Shown: positions 12,233 through 21,721, counted from the first letter of the stretch. The stretch is 64,000 bases of DNA from Silurus meridionalis (GCF_014805685.1 NC_060906.1:3195355-3259354); one strand, 5' to 3'. Numbers and translations: made by a program. The notes: a model not told the origin generated them from the sequence alone.

Positions 12233-13188
12233 TACTTTGTCACCAGGTTGAAACTTCCGGAGACTGCCTTCTTGTCATACCACTGCTTCATACGACCTTG
12301 CGACAACCCTAGGGTTTCACGGGCTAGGGTACAAGCTTTGTGCAGACGCTCACGAAATTTGCTTACATAGTCTAAAATATTGTGTTTTCTACCACTATCT
12401 ACTAGAAACTTCTCCTTAAGGGTTTTCAGAGGACCTCTAACTGAATGACCAAAAACAAGGTCTGCAGGACTAAATCCAAGAGATTCTTGAACAGCTTCTC
12501 TTACTGCAAACAGCAGAAGAGGCACTCCTTCATCCCAGTCTTTCTCAGTGTCTAAACAGTATTTCCTTAACATAGATTTCAAGGTCTGGTGAAACCTTTC
12601 TAATGCACCTTGGGACTCAGGGTGATAAGGACTGGACACGTGATGAGTTATGTTTAGTGTTTTCATAACCTGTGAAAACAGCTTGGACAAGAAGTTAGTT
12701 CCTTGATCCGTTTGAACTACCTTGGGCAGCCCAAAAGTGGTGAAAAATTTTACAAGGGTTTTGACCACCACTGAAGAGGTAATTCTACGTAAGGGAATCG
12801 CTTCTGGAAACCGAGTAGCAGCACACAATATTGTTAACAAATACTGATTCTCAGACTTAGTTCTAGGCAGAGGACCAACGCAGTCAACAAGAACATGGTC
12901 AAATGGCTCCCCAAGTACTGGTATAGGGTAAAGAGGAGCTGGTGGAATAACCTGATTTGGCTTCCCAGTACACTGACAAATATGACAAGACCGACAAAAC
13001 TGCACAACAGCTTTCCTGAGTGCAGGCCAAAAGAAATGTTTGAGAACGCAAATACGTTTTGTAATGCCTAAGTGTCCTGACCAAGGATGATCATGGGCTA
13101 CCTGAAGTACACCTTGCCTATAAACTGAAGGTACCACAATCTGAAAGACACTGTCAAAAGGCGAATCAACACGAGACCATTTCCACAT
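12232..13188 (-). CDS. Gypsy integrase, placed upstream of reverse transcriptase
   Basis: A 318-residue open frame with the HHCC zinc-binding domain (H34-x4-H39, C65-x2-C68) and a DD35E catalytic core: D102 in LVDCVGP, D161 in QTDQGTNF, E197 in GALERFH. D161 and E197 are 35 residues apart. It inserts element DNA into the genome. The frame starts inside pol, so the Met is not necessarily a true start. It lies between protease and RT, the reverse of the usual Gypsy order, which is the Gmr1 arrangement. Confidence 0.92.
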   Translation of the reverse strand: MWKWSRVDSPFDSVFQIVVPSVYRQGVLQVAHDHPWSGHLGITKRICVLKHFFWPALRKAVVQFCRSCHICQCTGKPNQVIPPAPLYPIPVLGEPFDHVLVDCVGPLPRTKSENQYLLTILCAATRFPEAIPLRRITSSVVVKTLVKFFTTFGLPKVVQTDQGTNFLSKLFSQVMKTLNITHHVSSPYHPESQGALERFHQTLKSMLRKYCLDTEKDWDEGVPLLLFAVREAVQESLGFSPADLVFGHSVRGPLKTLKEKFLVDSGRKHNILDYVSKFRERLHKACTLARETLGLSQGRMKQWYDKKAVSGSFNLVTK

Positions 13189-13386
13189 TTAGAGATTGTT
13201 CTCTACAAAATATGCTACTTGTCGTTTTGCCAACTCTTCCTGACTACACACAGTTGAAAAATACTTCTCTAGGCTAGGATCAGCCTTTTGAGCCTCAAGA
13301 AGTTGTAAATCGACTGATAGGTAACTCACCAAGCTGAACATCTGTGCTCTGAATTTTCATTGAAGTCACTGGGTCTAAAGAACAAG

Positions 13387-13860
13387 TCATGGAGGAGTCA
13401 ACACAGCAGACTCTGCATCATCTTTAGCGAGAAACGAGTCTGATAAGTCAACCACATCTTCTAACAAACGAGCTTTAGCACGAGTCACAGCACATACAGG
13501 GAACACTGTGGGGTGTTCATGTGACAGTTCATCTGGTAAGAGATCGTCAGCAGGACTCTCCAGAACTTCTAGGACCGGAAGGACTTTACCTCCAGCTATG
13601 TCATTCCCTAAAATGAAAGTAACACCTTCCACAGGTAAAGACTGACATACTGCCACTTTATAGATCCCTGTAGCTAGACTTGAGCTCAAGTGCACATAGT
13701 GAAGAGGAACTTTAATGTACTGCATAGTAATCCCCTTACAAAAGGCATGTGTTCCACAGAAGGACTTGTCTGAAAAAGATAACACATCAGCTAATATAAA
13801 GGACTGAGTTGCGCCAGTATCCCGAAGAATTTTAACAGGTACTGGGGGTTGATCTTTCCC
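13387..13860 (-). pseudogene. Gypsy aspartic protease domain
   Basis: Contains the active-site motif RDTGATQS (DTGA), then FILADVLSF and ILGNDIAGG (the conserved I-L-G-x-D-x block). Downstream is an acidic linker ending before the integrase. It matures Gag and Pol by cleavage in this family. The open frame ends at a TGA near 13387, so there is a break between protease and integrase. Confidence 0.8.
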
Positions 13861-13951
13861 AACTAAAGAACATCTACCATCTGTTACAAATGGCTGATAA
13901 CATAAATTAACAGATTCTTTAACATTCGGTCCGACAAAATCTGAAGCAGGA

Positions 13952-15317
13952 CTAACGGTTTTTGCTAGTGCAATTCATTTGGGTAGGACTAGGAGTTTGT
14001 TTCGGCCTGTCTTGCCTTGCTTTAAACTTGCAGTCTGCAATTACATGGCCGGGCTTATGACAGTAAAAGCATCTAGTAGAGCTAGGAGGAGAATTCGACT
14101 GACTAGACCGAGTCGTCTTTAACTGCTGATTAGTGGTTACTGACGGTTCTACCTTAGTCTGCTTGAAGACGTTCTTATGAGTCAGCACAAACTCATCTGC
14201 GAGGACAGCAGCATCTGAAACAGAGGAAACCTTCCTCTCATTTAGGTAGACCACAACACGGTCAGGTAGACAATTCTTAAATTCCTCAAGCAACACAAGC
14301 TCCCCAAGGAGTCAAAATCATTTACTTTGCTAGAAGCACACCACTTATCCAACAAGGTTTCTTTCTCTCGGCCAAACTCAACAAAGGTCTGTAAGGGAAG
14401 TTTTCTAAGATTCCTGAACCTTTGCCTGTAGGCTTCAGGGACCAACTCATAGGCACGGAGTATAGTCGTTTTAACTACCTCATACTGTAAACTATCCTAC
14501 AGGGACAACGAAGAACACACTTCCTGAGCTTTTCCAATAAGCTTACACTGGAGCAAGAAAGACCACACATCTTTAGGCCAGTTTAAGGCTATAGCGATAC
14601 GCTCAAAAACACCGAAATAAGTATCTACCTCACTTTCTCTGAACGTAGGAACCAACACAATGTTTTTGCTAACATCAAAAGCAGGGGTGGCTGGGACAGA
14701 GTAAGCAGACCGAGGCATAGGGACAGGCCTTACAGGAGGTGCAGGCGGAGAGGACAGTGGCGGAGGAGGGGAAGACAGGTTATCCGAGTGGGCCGTAGAC
14801 ATTGAAGAGATCTTCATCGCTTCTAACTCCACTTGCCTTAATCGAACTTCTCAATCTACTTCGAGTTCCATCTTACGCACAGCTATCCTAAACTCCATCT
14901 CTGCTTTACGTGCCTCTGCTTTCTCTTGAGCCTCCAATTGGAGACGTGCAATGCGCACTTTGGCACGGGCCTCATCCCTTGATCCTGCAGACAAAGTAGG
15001 AGAAAATGGGTCGAAGCGGGGTAAGGTAGCTCTGGCTTCAACCATCGGCTCAACCATCTCTGCACCTAAAGTCCCAGAATCAACACCAGTGGATTCCACA
15101 CCACTAGCCTCAGTTGTATCAACATGTGGTGAGAGTTTAAGAACCCTAATTCACAAAGCTTAGCAAGAACCTTACTCTTGATCTCTTTCTTCACCAGACT
15201 CCGAGAAACTGGTACACTATAGTAAGCAGCGAGTTCTAATAGGTCATCCTTCCGACACCTTTCAAAAATATCCGGACTTGGAGAAGCAACAAACAGCTGG
15301 AGATCAAAGGTTGCCAT
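13952..15317 (-). pseudogene. Gypsy gag (capsid and CCHC knuckle), frameshifted
   Basis: Starts MATFDLQLFVASPS with an N-terminal helical block (LLELAAYYSVPV, KSKVLAKLCELG) usual for fish Gypsy gag. It then passes through a charged coiled segment (EARAKVRIARLQLEAQEKAEARK), a Pro/Ser-rich linker, and a SCAN-like capsid region (VPEAYRQRFRNLRK, TFVEFGREKETLLDKW). It ends with one knuckle, CFYCHKPGHVIADC. At least three frame changes separate these blocks. It would encode the particle-forming, RNA-binding protein of the element. Confidence 0.85.
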
Positions 15318-15393
15318 GACTATAGACCAGTCATCCAGTACACACGATAAACCATAAAATCAATACCCAACTCGTCTATCCCTATTGAAACAG

Positions 15394-15411
15394 ATCCCGG
15401 ACGAGCCCTCA
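15394..15411 (-). promoter_or_regulatory. Primer-binding site, tRNA-Pro type
   Basis: On the minus strand this reads TGAGGGCTCGTCCGGGAT, 2 nt from the LTR edge. It differs by one base from the tRNA-Pro-complementary primer site TGGGGGCTCGTCCGGGAT known from gammaretroviruses. It would prime minus-strand DNA synthesis. Confidence 0.85.
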
Positions 15412-15413
15412 CT

Positions 15414-16121
15414 TGTTACTTTCCCACCTTGGCTAGGCCTAGGGGAGTGTGGAACAATAACCAGTTAGATGTTATGGGCCGTTTGAACAAAAAGCAGGAC
15501 CAGAGTTTAGAGTAGTCAGTGTTTAATGGTCACGTGCAGTAAAGTAAGAAACAAATCCCAAGCGTGTTTCACAGAGTCAAGAAGACTAGACTCACACTGG
15601 CAAAAGAACATGGACAGTGCCAAAGAAATGAACTCAACAAAATGGTCTACTCTAGGCTGTATTTTGGGAAGCTTAACCTAACTGACAGGAACAGACTAGC
15701 TGACTACTCTAGGCTAAGCTACAAAAAAATACAGTGGGTGGCACCTGCCCTCTAACTAGGGTGTCTAAACAATAGAAAAACCTACGTGGTGGAATGTAGG
15801 TGCGCGCACATTCTTACCTGTTCCTAAACCAGGTGAGCTAGGATAACCAAAACAACTAGCAAACAACTAGCAAACAACTAGCAAACAACTAGCAAACAAC
15901 TAGCAAACAACAGGCTCTCTCCTTCTTTCCTTCTTTCCGGGGACTTCCGGAGCTGATTTAAAATGGAGGGCTCCGCCTCCTCTGGTCAGCTCTGGCTCAT
16001 CATTGGTCCTTTTTCTCCTCCATTCCAATTACCTGGTAGCTCCACCTATAACCGGTAAAGTGCTGAAGAAAAAGGGGGGAGGGGGAGAGCAGTAGAAAAA
16101 AAAAATAGCAGACACGTAACA
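15414..16121 (-). repeat. 5' LTR of the Gypsy element
   Basis: 708 bp, matching the other LTR almost base for base but with five copies of the CAAACAACTAG unit. It would carry the promoter for the minus-strand transcript. Confidence 0.9.
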
Positions 16122-16126
16122 ACCAC

Positions 16127-17138
16127 TTTCCAGGCTTTTAGTACAGAGCAGATGATCAAATGTATCAAAGACAAAAAGCGTTGTTGGAAATGTGGACGAT
16201 CACACTTGGCCAAAGACTGTACCCTAAAGAAGCCCTGTCGTTTATGCAGTGGGAAACATCTTCAAATCCTTCATGAGGTTAATAGCCAACCTCAAAAGGA
16301 GAGTACTTGTTTAGTGAGTTCCACGAACAAAACTCTGTATCTAGACAGGCCACAAGGTTCCATGCGCATCCTGCTGAAAGTGATTCCCGTTGTATTACAA
16401 CACAACAAACGAGCCCTGAACACTTATGCAGTACTCAATGACAAATCCGAAAGGACTGTTACTTCCAGCTGCAGTAAAGAAACTAGGGTTACAAGTACAG
16501 AAGGAAAATTTAACATTAAGAACTATTCGACAAGATATCAAGAAACTAAATGGGGAGGCAGTTTCCTTTAGAATACGTTCTATATCACAGCCCCAACAGA
16601 GTTATTGGATCCAGAATGCCTTTACCTCTGAGCACTTAGGTTTAGCTGAACACTCGTATCCCATTGCAACACTCCAGCAGAGATACCAACATCTAAAGGA
16701 CATTCCTTTACAGCCCATAGATAAAATACAACCCCTTCTTTTAATAGGAGCAGACCATCCCCACCTTATAACACCCGTTGAGCCTATACGCCTAGGGCCC
16801 CCAGGAGGTCCAGCAGCTATTAGAACTAGATTAGGCTGAACACTTCATGGTCCAACGCACTTTCTACAGCAGCAGATACAGCCTCAACAATGCTTACATA
16901 TCTCTATCACTCCCCAAATGGAAGAACTTTCCCGAAACGTAGAGAGACTCTGGCAAAGTGATACTATTCCACACAGAAATGAGAAATTAGTCACGCGATC
17001 AAAGCAGGATCAAGTGGCAATAGATTTATTACAAACTAGAACAACTAGAGTAATGGTAGATGGAGTGAAATGTTATGCAACCCCCCTTTTAAGGAAAGCT
17101 AATATGCCGCTACTATGTACAACAAAGGACTCAGTCCA
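16127..17138 (+). pseudogene. BEL/Pao gag zinc knuckles, protease and start of pol
   Basis: Directly after the Gypsy element the gag C-terminus resumes with two knuckles: CWKCGRSHLAKDC (C-x2-C-x3-H-x4-C) and CRLCSGKH. The protease block NTYAVLNDKSERT follows. The BEL family usually has an aspartate-dyad motif like LDDGSERT here, so the first Asp and the Gly are changed. After a frameshift the pol N-terminal region is readable (LLLIGADHPHLI, a BEL signature) up to LRKANMPLL. It breaks off at an inversion junction. Confidence 0.8.
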
Positions 17139-17363
17139 GCAAGGAGGTAATTATTCAGATTCTGGCCTACGTGATCGAAAGAACAGTTGAACACTACTCT
17201 ATTCTTTCCATTATGTTGTACCATATGATGTGGAATGAACCATGACTCTTCTCCGGTGTTTACAGAGTCAGTGGTGAGTTTGACTACATAGCCGCACTTC
17301 TCTAGTTTCTTAATCTCTTCATTATATGCTACTGCCTTTTAGGGATCCTTTGCCAACCGCTGC
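17139..17363 (-). pseudogene. BEL/Pao pol fragment in inverted orientation
   Basis: On the minus strand this encodes a BEL-type reverse transcriptase segment with landmarks QRLAKDP, KAVAYNEEIKKLEKCGYVV, ESWFIPHHMV and KNRVVFNCSF. This pol region normally lies downstream of the plus-strand segment that ends just before it, but its orientation is reversed. A copy of its first few codons recurs in the plus direction a few bases later, forming a hairpin. Confidence 0.8.
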
Positions 17364-17403
17364 TCTATACTTCTTAAGTTGGGCAGCGGTTGGCAAAGGA
17401 TCC
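17343..17403. repeat. Perfect 21-bp inverted repeat with 19-nt loop
   Basis: The arms at 17343-17363 and 17383-17403 are exact reverse complements centred on GGATCCTTTGCCAACCGC. Both arms encode QRLAKDP of BEL pol, one on each strand. Confidence 0.9.
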
Positions 17404-17406
17404 TGA

Positions 17407-17469
17407 AAAGGATACCCCAAGCGACTTACAGCTGTAATCGCAGCAAAAGGCGGCGCTACAAAGTATTAA
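17407..17469 (+). pseudogene. Tc1-like transposase, C-terminal tail
   Basis: Reads KGYPKRLTAVIAAKGGATKY then TAA, the typical Tc1 transposase ending (RLTAVIxAKGxxTKY). It lies about 8 bp before the right inverted repeat. It belongs with the N-terminal fragment at 7411; the intervening catalytic domain is missing. Confidence 0.85.
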
Positions 17470-17686
17470 CTTAAGGGGGCTGAATAATTTTGCACGCCCA
17501 ATTTTTCAGTTTTTCATTTGTTAAAAAAGTTTAAAATATCCAATAAATTTCGTTCCACTTAATGATTGTGTCCCACTTGTTGTTGATTCTTCACAAAAAA
17601 ATACAGTTTATATCTTTATGTTTGAAGCGTGAAATGTGGCAAAAGGTCGCAAAGTTCCAGGGGGCCGAATACATTCGCAAGGCACT
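17470..17686 (-). repeat. Right terminal inverted repeat of the Tc1-like element
   Basis: Mirror of 7018-7237 with the same diagnostic words in reverse complement. It ends GGCAC followed by TA. Confidence 0.85.
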
Positions 17687-17687
17687 A

Positions 17688-17871
17688 CTTGAGCCGAAAA
17701 AACAAGATGGTTCAAAACACTGACTTTGATGCCATTAGAATCTTCTCCAGGCTTACACAATCTAGGATTGTTGTTGATTTTAACTTTAACAAGAGTATGG
17801 GGGATCTGAAGATGTTCAAGGCTGTGTGGTATTGTGGAGAAGCTCTTTGTTTCTTAAAAGAAAAAGAATTA
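17688..17871 (+). pseudogene. Tx1-type LINE ORF2, C-terminus after the Tc1 insertion
   Basis: Begins LSRKNKMVQNTDFDAIRIF and ends with VVDFNFNKSMGDLKMFKAVW and FLKEKEL then a stop. This is the closing block of Tx1-type ORF2 and continues the frame that ends at 7015, proving the Tc1 element lies inside this ORF. Confidence 0.75.
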
Positions 17872-17879
17872 TAATTTGC

Positions 17880-18054
17880 TTTACCAGAGCCCGGCTAAAC
17901 GATTACACCAACCCCTATCTTTCAACTGTCATTGTATTGTGTTATTGATGTCTATTTAATGTTATTTATTTATTTATTTTATATTAGACTATTCATCTAT
18001 TTATTTTACTTTTTATTACCTGATGCCATCCAGAACATAACGTAACTTATGCTG

Positions 18055-18107
<53 letters not shown>

Positions 18108-18188
18108 CTTTCTAGTGGAAAGAACACACACAGGATGTGTAATGTGAAAAACTAAGAGAGTGAAGAGTGTGTCATTGTGTATCTGCAG
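17880..18188 (+). other. Tx1 3' flank and TC microsatellite
   Basis: An AT-rich stretch, then (TC)n at about 18058-18102, then the pyrimidine-poor approach to a 3' splice site ending ATCTGCAG. Confidence 0.6.
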
Positions 18189-18362
18189 GTTGTTGTGTTG
18201 TGGAGTATCAGATGAAGGCTGTGCTGCTCTCGCTTCAGCTCTGAGATCAAACCCCTCACACCTGAGAGATCTGCATCTGTCTGGGAATAAAGTAGGAGAC
18301 TCAGGAGTGAAGTTTCTCACTGATCTGAAGGATAATAAATATTACAAACTTCAAAAACTAAA
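18189..18362 (+). CDS. NLR-type leucine-rich-repeat exon
   Basis: A 174-bp segment bounded by CTGCAG at the acceptor and GTGAGT at the donor encodes one ribonuclease-inhibitor-like LRR pair: GVSDEGCAALASALRSNPSHL, then LSGNKVGDSGVKFL. This exon size and sequence are typical of the large fish NLR-C (NACHT-LRR immune receptor) family. No NACHT domain, other LRR exon or convincing downstream exon lies nearby; a segment after TTTCTAG near 18994 soon hits a stop. It is either an orphan exon or part of a gene with distant exons. Confidence 0.8.
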
Positions 18363-18411
18363 GTGAGTAATAATCTGTTTTATATAACTACTGAAACTGA
18401 TGTAATAATTA

Positions 18412-18952
18412 GTCTTATTTACAACATTCGTGTTATTTACTACATTAGTGTTATTTACTACATTAGTGTTATTCACTACATCAGTGTTATTTACTACATC
18501 AGTGTTATTTACTACATTAGCGTTTTTTACTACATTAGAGTTATTTACTACATTAGTGTTATTTACTACATTAGTGTTATTTACTACATCAGCATTATTT
18601 ACTACATCAGTGTTATTTACTAACTTAGTGTTATTTACTACATTAGTGTTATTTACTACATCAGTGTTATTTACTACATTAGTGTTATTTACTACATCAG
18701 CGATATTTACTACATTAGTGTTATTTACTACATTAGTGTTATTTACTACATTAGAGTTATTTACTACATCAGTGTTATTTACTTCATTAGTGTTATTTAC
18801 TACATCAGCGTTATTTACTACATCAGCGTTATTTACTACATTAGCGTTATTTACTACATCAGCGATATTTACTATATTAGTGTTATTTACTACATCAGCG
18901 ATATTTACTACATTAGCGTTATTTACTACATTAGAGTTATTTACTACATCAC
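18412..18952 (+). repeat. 18-bp minisatellite (TTATTTACTACATTAGTG)
   Basis: About thirty head-to-tail units with CATTAG/CATCAG and GTG/GCG variants. It gives long artificial open frames (LFTTLV repeats). It begins some 50 bp after the LRR exon donor, within the would-be intron. Confidence 0.95.
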
Positions 18953-19310
18953 CTTCTATTTTTCTGTTACTGATTCACTTCTTTCTTTTCTAGATTTTAA
19001 TGGTGATGAACAATTGTGTGTGAAGACTCCAGTGTTCCTGCATTTCCGTGTCTGCAAACCAAGAACACACTTATCTACAGGATCTGAGGAGTTGATGTAA
19101 AAAAGCCCAGAGCAGAAGGAGTCCAAATCACATATATTACTTTGTCCTTTTTTGGAATTTTTGATGGACATCATAACAGTCAGCATACACTTAAAAGTAG
19201 ATATTAGTCAGTATTTTTTAGTAATCAATGTTGAATCACCTTCAGAGTATAAGACTTAAATAACTTACCTGCTTACCAGGTCAAGACCTTAAACCTAGCT
19301 TAAACTAGCT
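18953..19310. other. No supported gene
   Basis: Contains a possible 3' splice site (TTTTCTAG at about 18994), but the sequence after it stops early in the phase of the LRR exon. Nothing else is recognised. Confidence 0.4.
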
Positions 19311-20998
19311 TATTTAGCTTGCTTAAAAATAATCACAACAAGAGACCATTTAGGAAAAGACCACCATGTTTATTCATTGGGCCCAGAGTAACCCATGTGA
19401 GTACAGGCACTCAAGGGGAAACAATTGCAGATGGGGAGATAAGAGCCAGAGGACTCAAGAAACCTGTAGGGGAAAGGAGTTTCAAAGGGAGTGATATCAA
19501 CAGAAGGTGCTCGGTCAGGCTCAATCGTGATGATGCTGGCAGGAGAGGAAGGCCCAGGGGAAGGATGGCGAGGGGTACGTGGAGAAGTAGAGGAATAGGA
19601 TGGAGAGGCATTCTGGGGGGTGAAGGATGCAGTATCAGTTTCAGAATCTTCATGAGCAGAACCAGCAGAAAAGATCACCACAGGGTCAGTCTGAGTGCCC
19701 ACATTCATGGAAGAAGGAGAGGCGTGAGAAGAAGAGGAAGGGTCAGAAAGGACAGGGTCATCAATAGGATTGACCAAATAGTTGTCCAAATCATTGAGCA
19801 GGCGACTGATCTGGTAGTGGTGAAAGGGAGGAAGACAGACCCTAGGATAAGGGCTCGAGGCTGAAGACCTGCACTTGCGCCCAGTAGTCTAACAACGAGC
19901 TACAATGCATGAGGAAAAAGAACAGGGCAAGGGTCAATGGATAGCCTGGTGGCAAATAAGTAGAAAGGAACCAGTTCAGCACAGTAGGTGGTGAACTAGT
20001 GCATAGCCAAGCATAAAAGCAAAACAGCAGTATAAACAACTATGATCAGAGTATCAGCAAAAAGCGCATAAGAGCATAAAGATAGAAGGTTTAAGGAAAA
20101 ATATTTAACCATAGAGAATAAGAATAAAATGAGAAGAGACTTGGGCATAATCAAAGAAGAAGAAAATCAGAAATAATCCAAGAGAACTGAAGAGCAAACC
20201 AAAATGATGTTGCTTCAGCGAGCGCTAAGACGAAAATGAGGAAGATAGAGTGAGTTTTAAAAAATAAAGCCCCAAAAAGGCCCGGAAATAATGGGAAATG
20301 AAGAAGAAAAATCACGTGGGGGGAGTGACGTCAGGAAAGGGTGGAACCAGGAAGAACCAAAAATAATGGTTCGTTGGATTAAACCACGTTTAGCACATTG
20401 GATTAAAACACGTGATGACTAGTAATTAGTGGGAAGGGCCTAAAAATCTGGCAGTATGAAAATAATGGGATTTGAACTAAAATAATGTAAATTAAGAGAG
20501 GAGGCGCCTAGAGGCGCCTGCAAATAAATAGGAGGCGATTTCAACAGTCGAGGCAGTTCTTCTTGGAGAGCAGTGCTGTGCAGATCTTCTGGCTACTGGA
20601 AAGTACCTTCAAGACCGGTCTGAAGACGTCTATTACAGGATTTTATTTGTTACTTTCATTTTTTGGGTGAGCTCTTTTTTTTTTTAACTACTTACGTCTT
20701 TTGGGTGGAAATCACCTTAGGTGATTTACCCATTGGGGTTTCTGGGACTTTCCTTTTGAAGCGCTTGCAAGCATCTATTGTCCTGTGAAGGGGTTTTCTG
20801 GTTTTTGTTTTGTTTGGTGATTGATCTTCTTTGCAGAGAAAAGAAATAAACTTGTATTTTGCTGTCCTTCTCATCCAAGCCTCTGGGCCTTTTATTGGGA
20901 GTTCTAACCGAGTTTTTGGAAGCTAATTGGTAATAAGGGAAACTTGGAGCACTCTTGAGGTGTTTGGTCTCAGAGGGGATTCGGAGATCTGACACTTT
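19311..20998. other. Unidentified block with LTR-like right part
   Basis: On the minus strand a 139-residue Ser/Pro-rich frame (about 19370-19789) has no recognised domain. Further right there are purine-rich and GGGAGTGACGTCA words, and then AATAAA near 20845 within a pyrimidine-rich segment resembling the R-U5 part of an LTR. No partner LTR, gag or pol was found. It may be a solo LTR plus flank of an unknown element, or a decayed exon with regulatory DNA. Confidence 0.25.
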
Positions 20999-21079
20999 AG
21001 TTAGTATTTAATAGTTTTTCTATATTTATGCTACAGGATCAGACCCAATCCATTCTTTATTTTCTCTCTGATCTGATCT

Positions 21080-21080
<1 letters not shown>

Positions 21081-21120
<40 letters not shown>
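21081..21120. repeat. CA microsatellite
   Basis: Uninterrupted (CA)20. Confidence 0.95.
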
Positions 21121-21124
<4 letters not shown>

Positions 21125-21517
21125 TGGATGTATACAATATAATATGTATATGATGTGTTATATAATATTTCTTTCAAAAACACCCATAAAACTATAATAA
21201 TTTAATATAAAGTATAGAAGAAAAATAAATAGTTTTATTTACTCTTCTTTTTTTCTTTCTACACCACTTTTTAAAAATTTCCCCACAAATAAAGTTTTAT
21301 CTTAAAGGATTATTATCTACAGAAGCGCATTGCATTCACAATAAAAAAAAAAAAAATTAAATTAGAATGTAGAAGATATCATATGGTTTAGTGTGATGAC
21401 TGTATATTAGTTTAATTATCTACTGGACATTTTCTCACTGAGCTGCTCCTCCTGCTAATTCATTTACTTACAGTAAGTCTTGCTTTAGTTTATAGATACG
21501 GGGCATTAACTATTAAA

Positions 21518-21563
<46 letters not shown>
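21121..21563. other. AT-rich spacer ending in an AAT microsatellite
   Basis: No coding signal. (AAT)n at about 21521-21563 directly borders the DIRS element. Confidence 0.7.
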
Positions 21564-21567
<4 letters not shown>

Positions 21568-21721
21568 TTGACTACTAATATGTTACACATTCTGTCTGCC
21601 CACTTAATGAAACGAACTTTTATAAAGTGGACAGTCAAAATGTGTAACGTCTCAAGGTTACGAACGTAACCCTAGTTCCCCGAAGGAACGAGACGCTGCA
21701 TCGAAACACTATGGGAATGCC

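Larger units (their letters stand above)
9740..16121 (-). mobile_element. Complete Gmr1-like Ty3/Gypsy LTR retrotransposon
   Basis: The LTRs begin TGTTAC and end GTAACA, and ACCAC flanks both sides (9735-9739 and 16122-16126) as a 5-bp target duplication. The strand is set by gag at the right, a primer-binding site next to the right LTR and a purine-rich tract next to the left LTR. In minus-strand order the coding modules are gag, protease, integrase, reverse transcriptase, RNase H. Frameshifts and stops make it non-autonomous now, yet the LTRs remain nearly identical. Confidence 0.92.
7835..17406 (+). mobile_element. BEL/Pao LTR retrotransposon, rearranged and 3'-incomplete
   Basis: Begins at TGTTAG with an LTR-like segment, then three GGTCCTTCGAGC words that include the primer-binding region, then gag, zinc knuckles and the start of pol on the plus strand. 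A piece of pol follows in the opposite orientation and ends in a hairpin. There is no 3' LTR. The element is interrupted by a Gypsy element at 9740-16121. The missing 3' LTR and the inverted piece mean the right border is a rearrangement, not a simple insertion edge. Confidence 0.8.
7016..17687 (+). mobile_element. Tc1-like DNA transposon split by an internal BEL/Pao element
   Basis: The left end begins CAGTGCCTTGCGAAAG after a TA. The right end carries the reverse complement, about 220 bp of terminal inverted repeat with diagnostic words such as AATTGGGCGTGCAAAATTATTC. The last base pairs of the right end are eroded (GGCACTA). The transposase N-terminus follows the left repeat and a short C-terminus precedes the right repeat. 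The middle of the transposase, with the catalytic residues, is absent and replaced by BEL/Pao sequence. It sits within Tx1 ORF2. Confidence 0.85.
2913..17900 (+). mobile_element. Tx1-type LINE, host of a three-level transposon nest
   Basis: ORF1, endonuclease, RT and C-terminus occur in the expected order. The last part of ORF2 is displaced about 10.7 kb by a Tc1 element inserted at a TA dinucleotide. Removing that element and one TA restores the reading phase from the left C-terminus to the right one (SRKNKM follows directly). The 3' flank after about 17870 is AT-rich and could be the 3' UTR. Confidence 0.75.

Noticed and set aside
18430..18993. Long open frame of LFTTLV repeats
   Set aside because: Product of an 18-bp non-coding minisatellite that happens to lack stops; no start context or homology.
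19319..19864. 181-residue Arg/Gly-rich plus-strand frame
   Set aside because: Overlaps the minus-strand Ser/Pro-rich frame; Arg/Gly composition is the expected antisense image, with no domain of its own.
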